The notes below the pieces were generated by a model. The model ran no database searches. It was given only the letters and a program-made list of their open reading frames with translations, and was not told the DNA's origin. From contig JAILLE010000039.1 of assembly GCA_024693285.1 (NCBI GenBank), positions 1-64,000 on the forward strand: a stretch of 64,000 nucleotides of DNA, written 5' to 3'. This document shows positions 34,450-43,291 of this stretch, in pieces. Origin of the DNA: Bacteroidales bacterium. GTDB taxonomy: Bacteria > Bacteroidota > Bacteroidia > Bacteroidales > UBA932. Within the stretch, counting starts at the first letter, position 1. The number at the start of each line of letters is the position of its first letter. The translations under genes were made by a program, and so were the position numbers.

Positions 34450-35226
34450 TTATTTTCTGCAGATTATCTGATCGTTGTATTTCAAATTGACCGTGGAGTA
34501 ATATCCTTCCCCCTTCTGAGGCAATATTGTCGTATAGTATTTCCCCATCTTGGAGAACTTTTCCTCGAAACCGTCCGGTTGGCCGAAAATGAAGAGTTCC
34601 TTGCCCTGCCTCGGCACCATCACCAGATCTCCGTCTGGTCTGACAGAAATCTGGCTGATGTTCTCCGCCCAAGTCTTGGATTCTTGCATAAAGTTCACTA
34701 GGTCAATTATTTCCTTAAGCCAAACCCTCTCTTTCTCAGAGACTGGCTCCCCTTTATAGCCACTGGCGAAGGTAAGCGGGACCTCTCCGTCAATTATCGG
34801 CACTTGAGAGGTGTAATTGCTTTGCAGAGGGAAAAGGAACCCTCTCTCGTCTGCGTAGAAACCGTTGTCGCCTTTCTGGAACCTTACCACAGGTTCCCTC
34901 TGGAACACCTTGACATTCAGCATTCCGTCGGCGGTGGTGTAGGCCTCGGTCTTAAGGATGGCGCTCTTTCCGTCAAGGATCCGCTCAACCTTGGCAAGGT
35001 CGACGCTGTCCAGCCGCTGGCCGATGTAGGCTCCGTATTCACTGTCCAGGTAGCCGGCGATGTCATCGGCGGTCACGAAATTGTAGCCGTCGGCGAACTC
35101 GACATTGACTCCACCGCAGGTCAGCTGGCGCTTACGGATCCCGTTCATCCCGAATATCATGAGGATGAGAAGGGCCAGCGCACAGGCTAATCCGGCGATT
35201 ATGGCTATCCTGAGTCCTTTTTTCAT
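34450..35226 (-). CDS. ftsQ: cell division protein FtsQ
   Basis: The 258-residue protein has one N-terminal membrane helix (IAIIAGLACALALLILMIF) and a periplasmic POTRA-like region followed by a beta domain (VKVFQREPVVRFQ, YADERGFLFPLQS). FtsQ links early and late divisome proteins. Identity rests on these features and on its place between murC and ftsA. Its start overlaps the murC stop (ATGA), and ftsA begins four bases after its end. Confidence 0.9.
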   Translation of the reverse strand: MKKGLRIAIIAGLACALALLILMIFGMNGIRKRQLTCGGVNVEFADGYNFVTADDIAGYLDSEYGAYIGQRLDSVDLAKVERILDGKSAILKTEAYTTADGMLNVKVFQREPVVRFQKGDNGFYADERGFLFPLQSNYTSQVPIIDGEVPLTFASGYKGEPVSEKERVWLKEIIDLVNFMQESKTWAENISQISVRPDGDLVMVPRQGKELFIFGQPDGFEEKFSKMGKYYTTILPQKGEGYYSTVNLKYNDQIICRK

Positions 35227-36587
35227 TTCCTTAACCTTTCTTCAAGCATTTCCGCAATAGGCTCGATGAACCTGTCGATGTTCCCGGCCCCGAAGGTAGC
35301 CAGCACATCAAGTGGCTCATCTTTAATATATTCCATCAACTCCTCTTTCTTCAGTAACACCTTCTCGGGAGCTGTAACCTTGTCGAATATGATCTCTGAC
35401 GTCACTCCAAGAATCGGCTCCTCACGAGCTGGATAAATATCCAGCAATATAAGTTTGTCGACCGCGCTCAGAGACTCCGCGAACTCGGCGGCGAAGTCCC
35501 TGGTCCTGGTGAAAAGATGTGGCTGGAAAATAGCTGTCAGCTTCCTTCCAGGATACATCGCCTTTATTGAGGAGATCGCGCTCGAGAGTTCTCTCGGGTG
35601 GTGCGCGTAATCGTCTATGTAAGTCAGCTTCGGGCTGGCGACATGGACGTCAAGTCTTCGTTTGACTCCGAGGAATGTGCCGATCGACTCCTTTACCGCG
35701 TCTGGAACCAGGCCTTGCGTAAGACAAACGGCCGCCGCCGCGACGCTGTTCTCGACATTGACCCATCCCGGAATCCCGCACCGCACATCTTTGATCACGC
35801 CTCCAGGGTAGACTATATCGAAAACATAATGGCCCAGCTCGTCGGGTTTCGCTCCCACCGCATAAAAGTCAGCCGAGGTATCGTCGTAGCTGTAAGTGAG
35901 TATCTTGGCATTAGTGTCGGCTGGAGTGATGTCCAGTCCCTTTTTCACTATAACTGTCCGTGAGACCTGTGAGGCGAAAGCCTTGAAGGCCTTGCAGTAT
36001 TCCTCATGGGTGCCATAGATGTCAAGGTGGTCGGCGTCCATCGCCGTGATGACCGCCACCGCCGGATGGAGCTGGAGGAATGACCTGTCATATTCATCGG
36101 CCTCGGCGACGAAGACCAGATTCTGGCTGACGAGCAGGTTGGTCCCGTAGTTCTTGGAGATTCCTCCGAGGAAAGCGGAGCATCCGGTGCCGGTCTCAGT
36201 CAGGATGTGGGCGATCATCGTGCTGGTGGTGGTTTTCCCATGGGTGCCGGCGACCGCCAGGCAGGTTTGTCCGGCGGACAGCTCACCGAGCATTCTGGAC
36301 CGTTTCACAAGAGTGTAGCCATGTTCCCTGACATATACCATCTCCCCGAGATCATCCGGAACCGCAGGAGTGTAGACCACAAGGGTGGAGGCCACATCTT
36401 TCGGAATGTAATCGGGATCGTCGGTGTAATGGACATATATGCCCTCTTCCTCGAGCTCATGGGTGAGGTCGGAAGGTGTCCTGTCGTAACCGGCCACGGG
36501 GTATCCTTTTTTCTTGTAATACCTCGCTATGGCGCTCATTCCGATACCGCCTATTCCAATAAAATATATCTTTGAATACTCTGACAT
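35223..36587 (-). CDS. murC: UDP-N-acetylmuramate--L-alanine ligase
   Basis: The 454-residue Mur ligase shows the Rossmann motif IYFIGIGGIGMSAIARYY, the ATP loop AVAGTHGKTTTSTMIAHIL, and the later motifs EADEYDRSFL and YIDDYAHHPREL. It adds L-Ala to UDP-MurNAc in the cytoplasm. It follows murG with a five-base gap and overlaps ftsQ. Length and motifs are normal. Confidence 0.97.
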   Translation of the reverse strand: MSEYSKIYFIGIGGIGMSAIARYYKKKGYPVAGYDRTPSDLTHELEEEGIYVHYTDDPDYIPKDVASTLVVYTPAVPDDLGEMVYVREHGYTLVKRSRMLGELSAGQTCLAVAGTHGKTTTSTMIAHILTETGTGCSAFLGGISKNYGTNLLVSQNLVFVAEADEYDRSFLQLHPAVAVITAMDADHLDIYGTHEEYCKAFKAFASQVSRTVIVKKGLDITPADTNAKILTYSYDDTSADFYAVGAKPDELGHYVFDIVYPGGVIKDVRCGIPGWVNVENSVAAAAVCLTQGLVPDAVKESIGTFLGVKRRLDVHVASPKLTYIDDYAHHPRELSSAISSIKAMYPGRKLTAIFQPHLFTRTRDFAAEFAESLSAVDKLILLDIYPAREEPILGVTSEIIFDKVTAPEKVLLKKEELMEYIKDEPLDVLATFGAGNIDRFIEPIAEMLEERLRK

Positions 36588-36592
36588 GTCTT

Positions 36593-37735
36593 TTATACGA
36601 GTTTGTAGACCTCATCGGCTATTGTCATCGCCGCATCGGGTAGAGCCATCTGTCCGGCGTTCTCCTCAAGCGTCTTGATCTTGGCGGGATCCTTCAGGAG
36701 CTCCAGTGCCGTGGGGATCATTTTCTCCATCGCCTCCGCATCCTTCACTATCATGGCGGCATCCCTGTTCACCAGAGCCATGGCGTTGTGGGTCTGGTGA
36801 TCCTCGGCGACATTGGGCGAAGGAACGAACACAACCGCCTTGTGCGCGGCGCAAAGTTCCGATACGCTGCTGGCTCCAGAGCGGGAAATGACCACATCAG
36901 CCGCCGCATAGGCCAGCTCCATTTTTCCTATGAAGTCGGAATATTTGACAGTCTCCGAGAGTTTCGGATTCTTGGCAAGTTCCTCGTTCATGAAGGCGTC
37001 AATACTTGATTTATAGTACTTTCCGCACTGCCATAACACGTCGGTTCCTTCTCCTCCGGGGCAACCCCTCGAGATCCAGTCCCGCATACAGGCGTTGAAC
37101 TTGGCGCTACCGAGGCTTCCTCCCACAATGAAAATGTGTTTCTTCGCGGGATCCAGGCCATATTCCTTAACCCCGGCTTCTTTCATCTCAGGAGTGCAAG
37201 GTACGAATACGCTCCTGATAGGATTGCCGGACATCACTATCTTGTCTTTCGGGAAGAACCTATCCATCCCTTCGTAGGCGACACAGACGCATTGGACTTT
37301 GTCTCCCAATCTCTTGTTGGTCAAGCCCGCGAATCCGTTTTGCTCTTGGATAAGGGCGGGGATTCCCATCTTGGTGGCGGCCATCAGCAGGGGAGCGCTG
37401 GCATAGCCTCCGACTCCGATCGCCACTTGGGGTTTGAACTCCTTTATTATATGTCTTGCCTTCCGGATGCTCGAGAGAACTCTGAAAGGCACGGTCAAGT
37501 CGTTGATAATATTCTTCAGGTTCAGCTGGCGCTGAAGGCCGGTGATCGGCAAGCCGATGATTTTGTATCCGGCAGCAGGAACCTTCTCCATCTCCATCTT
37601 GCCCTCCGCTCCCACGAAAAGGATCTCAGTTTCTGGATTGAGTTCCTTCAGTTTGTTGGCGATAGAGACCGCGGGGAAGATGTGACCTCCCGTGCCTCCT
37701 CCGCTAATTATGACTCTCAACGCTTTGTATTCCAT
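36593..37735 (-). CDS. murG: lipid II-forming GlcNAc transferase MurG
   Basis: The 380-residue protein has VIISGGGTGGHIFPAVSIAN, IGVGGYASAPLL, IFIVGGSLGSAKFN and SRSGASSVSELCA, the hallmark loops of MurG. It transfers GlcNAc from UDP-GlcNAc onto lipid I at the inner membrane. The ATG at 37735 (MEYKALRV) is chosen because longer upstream versions would run into ftsW. The ftsW stop lies four bases upstream. Confidence 0.96.
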   Translation of the reverse strand: MEYKALRVIISGGGTGGHIFPAVSIANKLKELNPETEILFVGAEGKMEMEKVPAAGYKIIGLPITGLQRQLNLKNIINDLTVPFRVLSSIRKARHIIKEFKPQVAIGVGGYASAPLLMAATKMGIPALIQEQNGFAGLTNKRLGDKVQCVCVAYEGMDRFFPKDKIVMSGNPIRSVFVPCTPEMKEAGVKEYGLDPAKKHIFIVGGSLGSAKFNACMRDWISRGCPGGEGTDVLWQCGKYYKSSIDAFMNEELAKNPKLSETVKYSDFIGKMELAYAAADVVISRSGASSVSELCAAHKAVVFVPSPNVAEDHQTHNAMALVNRDAAMIVKDAEAMEKMIPTALELLKDPAKIKTLEENAGQMALPDAAMTIADEVYKLV

Positions 37736-37739
37736 GATC

Positions 37740-39137
37740 TTATTCGTTGTTTTGGTCGTCAGTTCCAGTGTCCAGCACATCCAGATCGTCGAGCCTGCTC
37801 TCGATCTCATCATTCTGGTCATGCTCCACGAGAGGAGCGGCTCTCTCCGCTTCCCTAGCTATTTTCCTTCTCGCCATCTTGCTGATAGACAAGATTATAC
37901 CGAAGGCCAGGCTGAACATCAAGAAGGATGAGTTGCCATGGCTCACAAGCGGCAGGGTCTGTCCTGTCAGCGGGCCGAGATCACAGTTGATCATTATGTG
38001 CATCATCGCCTGTCCGGTGATCAGCAGCACGAGGCCTGCCACGGCTGTCTTGGCGAAGTGGTTGTCGCAGTTTCTGGCTATGATGGATCCTCTGGCCAAC
38101 AGGCTGATATAAAGGATTATGACAAGTATTCCTCCAAGGAGACCATATTCCTCCACGATGAAACTGAACATGTAGTCCTCGAACATGATCGGGACGACAT
38201 ATCTCTGGGTGCTTCGCCCGGGTCCTTTGCCTATCAGGCCTCCCTCATGGATGGCGATCTTGGCGCTGACCGGCTGCTTCATCTTGTCGAGAGTCTCCTG
38301 GAACTTCTTGCTGTTCCTGGGCTCTGTCCTGAGTATCTCGATCTGGTTGTCGATGCTGTCTGAGGTGACTCGATTCTTGGCTGATTCAAGATGGGGGAAG
38401 GGCTTGTGGTCGTCGGGCGAGATCGCGTTGATCCCGAAGCAGGCCGCCAGCACTCCCACGGCGACCACTCCAGGAAGAATCAGTTCCTTGACGCTGATGC
38501 CTCCGATCAGGATGGTGACGAACATTATGCCTCCGATGAATATGGTGCTGGAGAGGCTTCCGACCATGATTCCGATACAAACCGTGAATATCGGGAAGTA
38601 GATGTAGACGATCTTCTTGACAAGGGGCTTGTTCCAGAATTTATATTTCTTGCCTAACAGGTTGGCTATCCTGAACTTGTCATTTCTGTAGGCGTTCACT
38701 GCCCAAGCGAGGTACATCACCATCGCCACCTTGACTATCTCGAACACATGTACCTGGAATCCTCCTATCTGGACGATTCTCCAGGCGCTGTTGACCATGA
38801 TAGGCTTTATGGGGCCGATCTGCTTGTGGGTCGCCAGAATGATGAGGAAAAACATCGAGATAGTGTACCCAAGCTGAGAGAAGACTCTGAAGAAACCGAT
38901 GCTCCTGATGCTGTAGCAAAGGATGATGAGCGCCAACCCGAGGATGGAAATCTTGATCTGCTCCGTCACGATGGCCATCCTGGATGTGTTCTGGGAAATG
39001 GCCAGCTGGGATGTGGAGGAGAAAATGGCCACGATGGAGATCAGCATCAGTAACAATGCTATCATCCACACGACCTTATCCCCTTCGAGATTGTCGAAGA
39101 AGTTCCAGAATGTGCTCTTTTTCTTCTCTCCTGCCAT
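37740..39137 (-). CDS. ftsW: lipid II polymerase FtsW
   Basis: The 465-residue SEDS protein has about ten membrane helices. Signature segments include IKPIMVNSAWRIVQIGGFQV, the periplasmic loop with KIAIHEGGLIGKGPGRSTQR, FIVEEYGLLGGILVI and LPLVSHGNSSFLM. It polymerises lipid II at the septum together with FtsI. A charged cytoplasmic tail rich in D and E ends the protein. It lies between murD and murG. Confidence 0.96.
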   Translation of the reverse strand: MAGEKKKSTFWNFFDNLEGDKVVWMIALLLMLISIVAIFSSTSQLAISQNTSRMAIVTEQIKISILGLALIILCYSIRSIGFFRVFSQLGYTISMFFLIILATHKQIGPIKPIMVNSAWRIVQIGGFQVHVFEIVKVAMVMYLAWAVNAYRNDKFRIANLLGKKYKFWNKPLVKKIVYIYFPIFTVCIGIMVGSLSSTIFIGGIMFVTILIGGISVKELILPGVVAVGVLAACFGINAISPDDHKPFPHLESAKNRVTSDSIDNQIEILRTEPRNSKKFQETLDKMKQPVSAKIAIHEGGLIGKGPGRSTQRYVVPIMFEDYMFSFIVEEYGLLGGILVIILYISLLARGSIIARNCDNHFAKTAVAGLVLLITGQAMMHIMINCDLGPLTGQTLPLVSHGNSSFLMFSLAFGIILSISKMARRKIAREAERAAPLVEHDQNDEIESRLDDLDVLDTGTDDQNNE

Positions 39138-39151
39138 ATCCTTGAATATTC

Positions 39152-40492
39152 CTAAAGCATTCTCACCGCCTCTTTGAACTTGCGGCCCCTGTCCTCATAG
39201 CTGGTAAACAGGTCGAAGCTGGCGCAACAAGGGCTGAGCAGCACGACGTCACCGGCTTCGGCGAATTTGCTGGCTTCCTTCACGGCATCTTGCGCTGAAC
39301 GGGTCTCAACGAATTTGTCTCCGCCGACAATCCCCTCAAAAGCCTCGCGGATCTTGCTGTTGTCGACTCCCAGGCAGACGATAGCCTTTACCTTGTCTTT
39401 GACAAGACCTTTGAGAACATCGTAGTCGTTACCCTTGTCCTTACCACCGACAATCCACACTACCGGCTTGCTCTGGCATTCCAGCGCATACCATGCGGCA
39501 TCCACGTTGGTGGCCTTTGAGTCATTGATATACAGCACGTCTTTGATGCTCAGCACCGGCTCCAGCCTATGCTCGACCGGCTGGAAGGTCGCCAGCGACT
39601 CGCGTATTACCTGGTTGTCGATCCCGGATGCCTTGGCGGCCAAAGCGGCGGCCATTGAATTGTAGATGTTGTGCTTTCCACCAAGGGCAAGTTCCTTGAG
39701 GAATATGTCGCATTCCTCATCCTCATATCTGACTACGATCTTGTCATCCTTCAGGAAGGCTCCCTGCTCGACCTCAGTCTTCTGAGTGAAAGGCAGACGT
39801 TTGGCGGAGAGGATAATCTTGTTGAGATGGTCGATTGTGATCTCGTCATCGGAGTCAAAGATGAAGCAATCGTCCGGGCTGAGATTACGGGTGATCCTGA
39901 ACTTGGCCTTGACATAATTCTCCAACTGGTAGCCGTAGCGGTCCAGATGGTCGGGGGTAATGTTAGTGATGATAGCTATATCGGGATGGAAATCATAGCA
40001 GTTATCCAGCTGGAAGCTGCTGATTTCCAGTACGTAATAGTCAAAATGTTCGGTAGCGACCTGATAAGCGTAGCTCTTTCCGATATTCCCTCCAAGGCCG
40101 ACATTCAGGCCGGCGTTCTGGAGAAGATAATAAATCAGGGAAGTGGTTGTGGTCTTCCCGTTACTTCCGGTTATGCATATCTTCTTGGCGCTGTCGTAAC
40201 GTCCCGCGAACTCTATTTCGGAGAGAATAGGGGTTCCCTGTGCCTCCAGTTTCTTGACCATAGGCACGGTGCTGGGGATGCCGGGGCTCTTGATGACCTC
40301 GTCGGCGTTGAGGATAAGATCCTCGGTGTGCCCTCCCTGCTCGAAGGGAATGTCCCATTTGCGGAGGTCGTCGGCATAATGCCCGGCGATCTCTCCGTTA
40401 TCCGAGAGAAAGACGTCAAATCCTTTAACTTTCGCGAGAACAGCGGCTCCGACTCCGCTTTCTCCTCCTCCCAATACTACAATCCTGCTCAT
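39152..40492 (-). CDS. murD: UDP-N-acetylmuramoylalanine--D-glutamate ligase
   Basis: The 446-residue Mur ligase shows VVLGGGESGVGAAVLAK, the ATP loop ITGSNGKTTTTSLIYYLL, the metal/substrate motif NITPDHLDRYG, YINDSKATNVDAAWYAL and WIVGGKDKGNDYD. It adds D-Glu to the muramyl-L-Ala precursor. It is flanked by mraY upstream and ftsW downstream with short gaps. Length is normal. Confidence 0.97.
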   Translation of the reverse strand: MSRIVVLGGGESGVGAAVLAKVKGFDVFLSDNGEIAGHYADDLRKWDIPFEQGGHTEDLILNADEVIKSPGIPSTVPMVKKLEAQGTPILSEIEFAGRYDSAKKICITGSNGKTTTTSLIYYLLQNAGLNVGLGGNIGKSYAYQVATEHFDYYVLEISSFQLDNCYDFHPDIAIITNITPDHLDRYGYQLENYVKAKFRITRNLSPDDCFIFDSDDEITIDHLNKIILSAKRLPFTQKTEVEQGAFLKDDKIVVRYEDEECDIFLKELALGGKHNIYNSMAAALAAKASGIDNQVIRESLATFQPVEHRLEPVLSIKDVLYINDSKATNVDAAWYALECQSKPVVWIVGGKDKGNDYDVLKGLVKDKVKAIVCLGVDNSKIREAFEGIVGGDKFVETRSAQDAVKEASKFAEAGDVVLLSPCCASFDLFTSYEDRGRKFKEAVRML

Positions 40493-40510
40493 ATTATCGT
40501 TTATTCTTTA

Positions 40511-41821
40511 TTATCTCAGTTTCAACAACGCCAACGTGGCGACTGCCAATATTATCCCTATCAACCAGAAGCGGGCGACAATCTTCGCCTCGGGGATGGC
40601 ATGGACCGGTTTCTGGATCAGCGCCGGGATGCCTTCTTTCTGGTAATGGTGGTGGAGGGGACTCATCTTGAATATCCTCCGGCCCTCTCCGTATTTCTTC
40701 TTTGTATATTTGAAATAAGTCCTCTGCATAATGACAGAAAGCGACTCCACAAGGAATATCCCGCAAAGGATGGGAAGGAGAAGCTCCTTACGCATCAGGA
40801 CGGCGCCAACTCCGATGATTCCTCCGATCGTGAGGCTTCCGGTGTCGCCCATGAACACTTGAGCCGGATACGAGTTGTACCACAGGAAGCCCATAAGCGC
40901 TCCAACGAACGCGGCCATGAACACGGCGATCTCACCGCTGCCTGGAATATACATGATATTCAAATAGTCTGAGTTGAGGAGGTTGCCTCCGACCCAGGCC
41001 AGCACGCCCAGGACTACTCCGACAATCGCGCTGGTGCCTGCCGCCAGTCCATCCATGCCGTCAGTCAGGTTGGTTCCGTTGGAACAGGCGGTGATCACTA
41101 TGACTATCATAAGGACATATATCGCCCATTTGCAATACCAACCCCATCTGCCCTTGAAAGGGGAGAGCCACTTGTAATCGAACTCATGTCCCTTCACAAA
41201 AGGGATTGTGGTTGTCGTACTCTTCACGACATTCTCCATTTTCCAGCCGGAATCCTGGGCGATAAGTGTCTCGGAATCAACATTGAGGGAGTTCCTGTTG
41301 CCTTTCTCGACCACATTGGCCACACCTGCTTCCACAGGGACTTTCTCCCTGATGACTATGTCGTTGCTGAGCCATACGGTCATGCCTACCGCGAGGCCGA
41401 GAATCATCTGGGCCAGGAGCTTGACCTTCGGATGCAGGCCTTCTTTGTTCTTTTTGAACACCTTGATATAGTCATCAGCGAAACCGAGAGCCCCGCACCA
41501 CAGTGTCGTGAAAAGAAGAAGCTGGAGATAGACATTGGTAAGGTCGCAGAACAGCAGCACCGGAACGACTATCGAGATGATAATGATGATTCCACCCATT
41601 GTCGGGGTGCCTTTCTTCTGCATCTGACCCTCGAGTCCGAGATCCCTGATTGTCTCTCCGATCTGCTTTCTCTGAAGCCAGGAGATAATCCATTTACCGA
41701 TGAAGAAGGCGATAAGCATCGCGGTGACGCTGGTCAACATCGCCCTGAAGGACAGGTAGGTGAAAAGCCTCTGTCCGGGGATGTCGTAACGCTGGAGATA
41801 TTGGAACAGGTGGTATATCAT
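40511..41821 (-). CDS. mraY: phospho-MurNAc-pentapeptide translocase MraY
   Basis: The 436-residue integral membrane enzyme shows [45 protein letters not shown] and the [10 protein letters not shown] motif. It makes lipid I on the inner face of the membrane. It is about 70 residues longer than E. coli MraY because of an insertion between residues ~150 and ~220 ([12 protein letters not shown] to [11 protein letters not shown]), a feature I associate with Bacteroidetes MraY. Confidence 0.96.
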   Translation of the reverse strand: MIYHLFQYLQRYDIPGQRLFTYLSFRAMLTSVTAMLIAFFIGKWIISWLQRKQIGETIRDLGLEGQMQKKGTPTMGGIIIIISIVVPVLLFCDLTNVYLQLLLFTTLWCGALGFADDYIKVFKKNKEGLHPKVKLLAQMILGLAVGMTVWLSNDIVIREKVPVEAGVANVVEKGNRNSLNVDSETLIAQDSGWKMENVVKSTTTTIPFVKGHEFDYKWLSPFKGRWGWYCKWAIYVLMIVIVITACSNGTNLTDGMDGLAAGTSAIVGVVLGVLAWVGGNLLNSDYLNIMYIPGSGEIAVFMAAFVGALMGFLWYNSYPAQVFMGDTGSLTIGGIIGVGAVLMRKELLLPILCGIFLVESLSVIMQRTYFKYTKKKYGEGRRIFKMSPLHHHYQKEGIPALIQKPVHAIPEAKIVARFWLIGIILAVATLALLKLR

Positions 41822-41830
41822 TATAAACTT

Positions 41831-43291
41831 CTATTTTTCAATTGTTTCCATTGATTTGAACACTTCCGAGACAACCTCTCTCTCGTCAAAATGGCGCTTT
41901 TCGGTTCCGATGATCTGGTAGGTCTCGTGTCCTTTTCCGGCGAGAAGGATCGACGCGCCTTTTGAGGCGAACATAATCGCCGCTCTGATGGCCTCTTTCC
42001 TGTCCGGGATGAATATGGCTTTGGACAAGCCGACTGGGCTGAATCCTGCCTTGATCTCTTCGAGAATGTCCTCAGTCCTCTCTGTGCGGGAATTGTCTGA
42101 GGTCACTATTATCCTGTCGGAGTATTTCTCTGCCACGGCCGCCATTTCCGGGCGTTTGGTCCTGTCACGGTCGCCTCCGCAGCCGAAAAGGCAGATGAGC
42201 TCCTTGCCCCTGTCTATTTCCCGGAGGGTCTTAAGGACATTGTCCATGGCGTCAGGAGTGTGGGCATAGTCTATCACGACCGAGAGATCTTTCGGACCTC
42301 TCATTACCTCCAGTCTTCCCGGAGCGGGCTCAAGCTTGCTGATGGCGACCAGTGTCTCTTCCGGGTCGGCTCCCAGAGCCATCGCCGCACTGTAAATCGC
42401 GAGGATGTTGCTGGCGTTATGCCTTCCGACAAGCCTTGTCCAGGCCTCTCGACCGTCAATCCGGAGGAGCATTCCCTCGAAGCTTTCCTCAAGTACACGG
42501 CAGGTGTGGTCGGCCAGGCCCTTGCATGAGAAGGTCATGACCTTGGCCTTGGTGTTCTGAACCATGACCTCACCGTGATGGTCATCAATGTTGATTATCG
42601 CGGTGGCCTTGGGGCTGAGGTTGTCGAAGAACAACTTCTTGCAGCGTAGATATTCGGCGAAGGTGCCGTGGTAGTCAAGGTGGTCGTGGGTGAGGTTGGA
42701 GAATATTCCGACCTTGAAGTCCAGCCCGGATACCCTCTCCTGCTCGACACCGATCGAGCTGACCTCCATGAAGCAATACTCGCAGCCCGCTTCCACCATC
42801 TCTGCCATAAGGGAATTGATGGTGATAGGATCAGCTGTGGTGTTCGCGGTCTCGGAACGGCGGGTCCCGACGTAATTGGCTATCGTGGAGAGAAGTCCGC
42901 AGTTATATCCCTGGGCCATGAACAGTTGGTAGAGGAGAGTGACAGTGGTGGTCTTGCCGTTGGTCCCGGTAATGCCCACAAGGGAGAGTTTCCTCGACGG
43001 GTTGTCATAGAAATTGGCGGCTATAATAGCGACCGCATGGCGGGAAGAGGCGACCTTCACAAACGTGACAGATCCTTCATTTTGTCCTTCTTCATAAACA
43101 ACTGCCGCGGCACCTGCCTCGATAGCCTTGGCTATAAAGGCATGGCCATCGGCTCCGTGGCCTTTAACTGCCACGAACAGAGCTCCTTCCGACACTTTCC
43201 TCGAGTCGTCGGTCACAGCGGTTATCCTGATATCAAGATTTCCCTTGACATCGATAACTCCGCAATCTTTTATGATATCCCTAAGCGTCAT
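41831..43291 (-). CDS. murE: UDP-MurNAc-tripeptide synthetase MurE
   Basis: The 486-residue Mur ligase shows GITGTNGKTTTVTLLYQL, NLTHDHLDYHGTF, DYAHTPDAMDNVL and FGCGGDRDRTKRPEM. It adds the third stem-peptide residue. The residue-selecting motif reads DNSR (residues 399-402) where meso-diaminopimelate enzymes usually read DNPR; the Arg that contacts the substrate is kept. The start at 43291 overlaps the ftsI stop (ATGA), and a longer upstream frame is rejected because it lies in ftsI. Confidence 0.96.
   Translation of the reverse strand: MTLRDIIKDCGVIDVKGNLDIRITAVTDDSRKVSEGALFVAVKGHGADGHAFIAKAIEAGAAAVVYEEGQNEGSVTFVKVASSRHAVAIIAANFYDNPSRKLSLVGITGTNGKTTTVTLLYQLFMAQGYNCGLLSTIANYVGTRRSETANTTADPITINSLMAEMVEAGCEYCFMEVSSIGVEQERVSGLDFKVGIFSNLTHDHLDYHGTFAEYLRCKKLFFDNLSPKATAIINIDDHHGEVMVQNTKAKVMTFSCKGLADHTCRVLEESFEGMLLRIDGREAWTRLVGRHNASNILAIYSAAMALGADPEETLVAISKLEPAPGRLEVMRGPKDLSVVIDYAHTPDAMDNVLKTLREIDRGKELICLFGCGGDRDRTKRPEMAAVAEKYSDRIIVTSDNSRTERTEDILEEIKAGFSPVGLSKAIFIPDRKEAIRAAIMFASKGASILLAGKGHETYQIIGTEKRHFDEREVVSEVFKSMETIEK

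Noticed and set aside
39671..40972. 433-codon plus-strand frame across murD and mraY
   Set aside because: It spans two well-supported minus-strand genes and their junction; its length reflects codon bias on the other strand.
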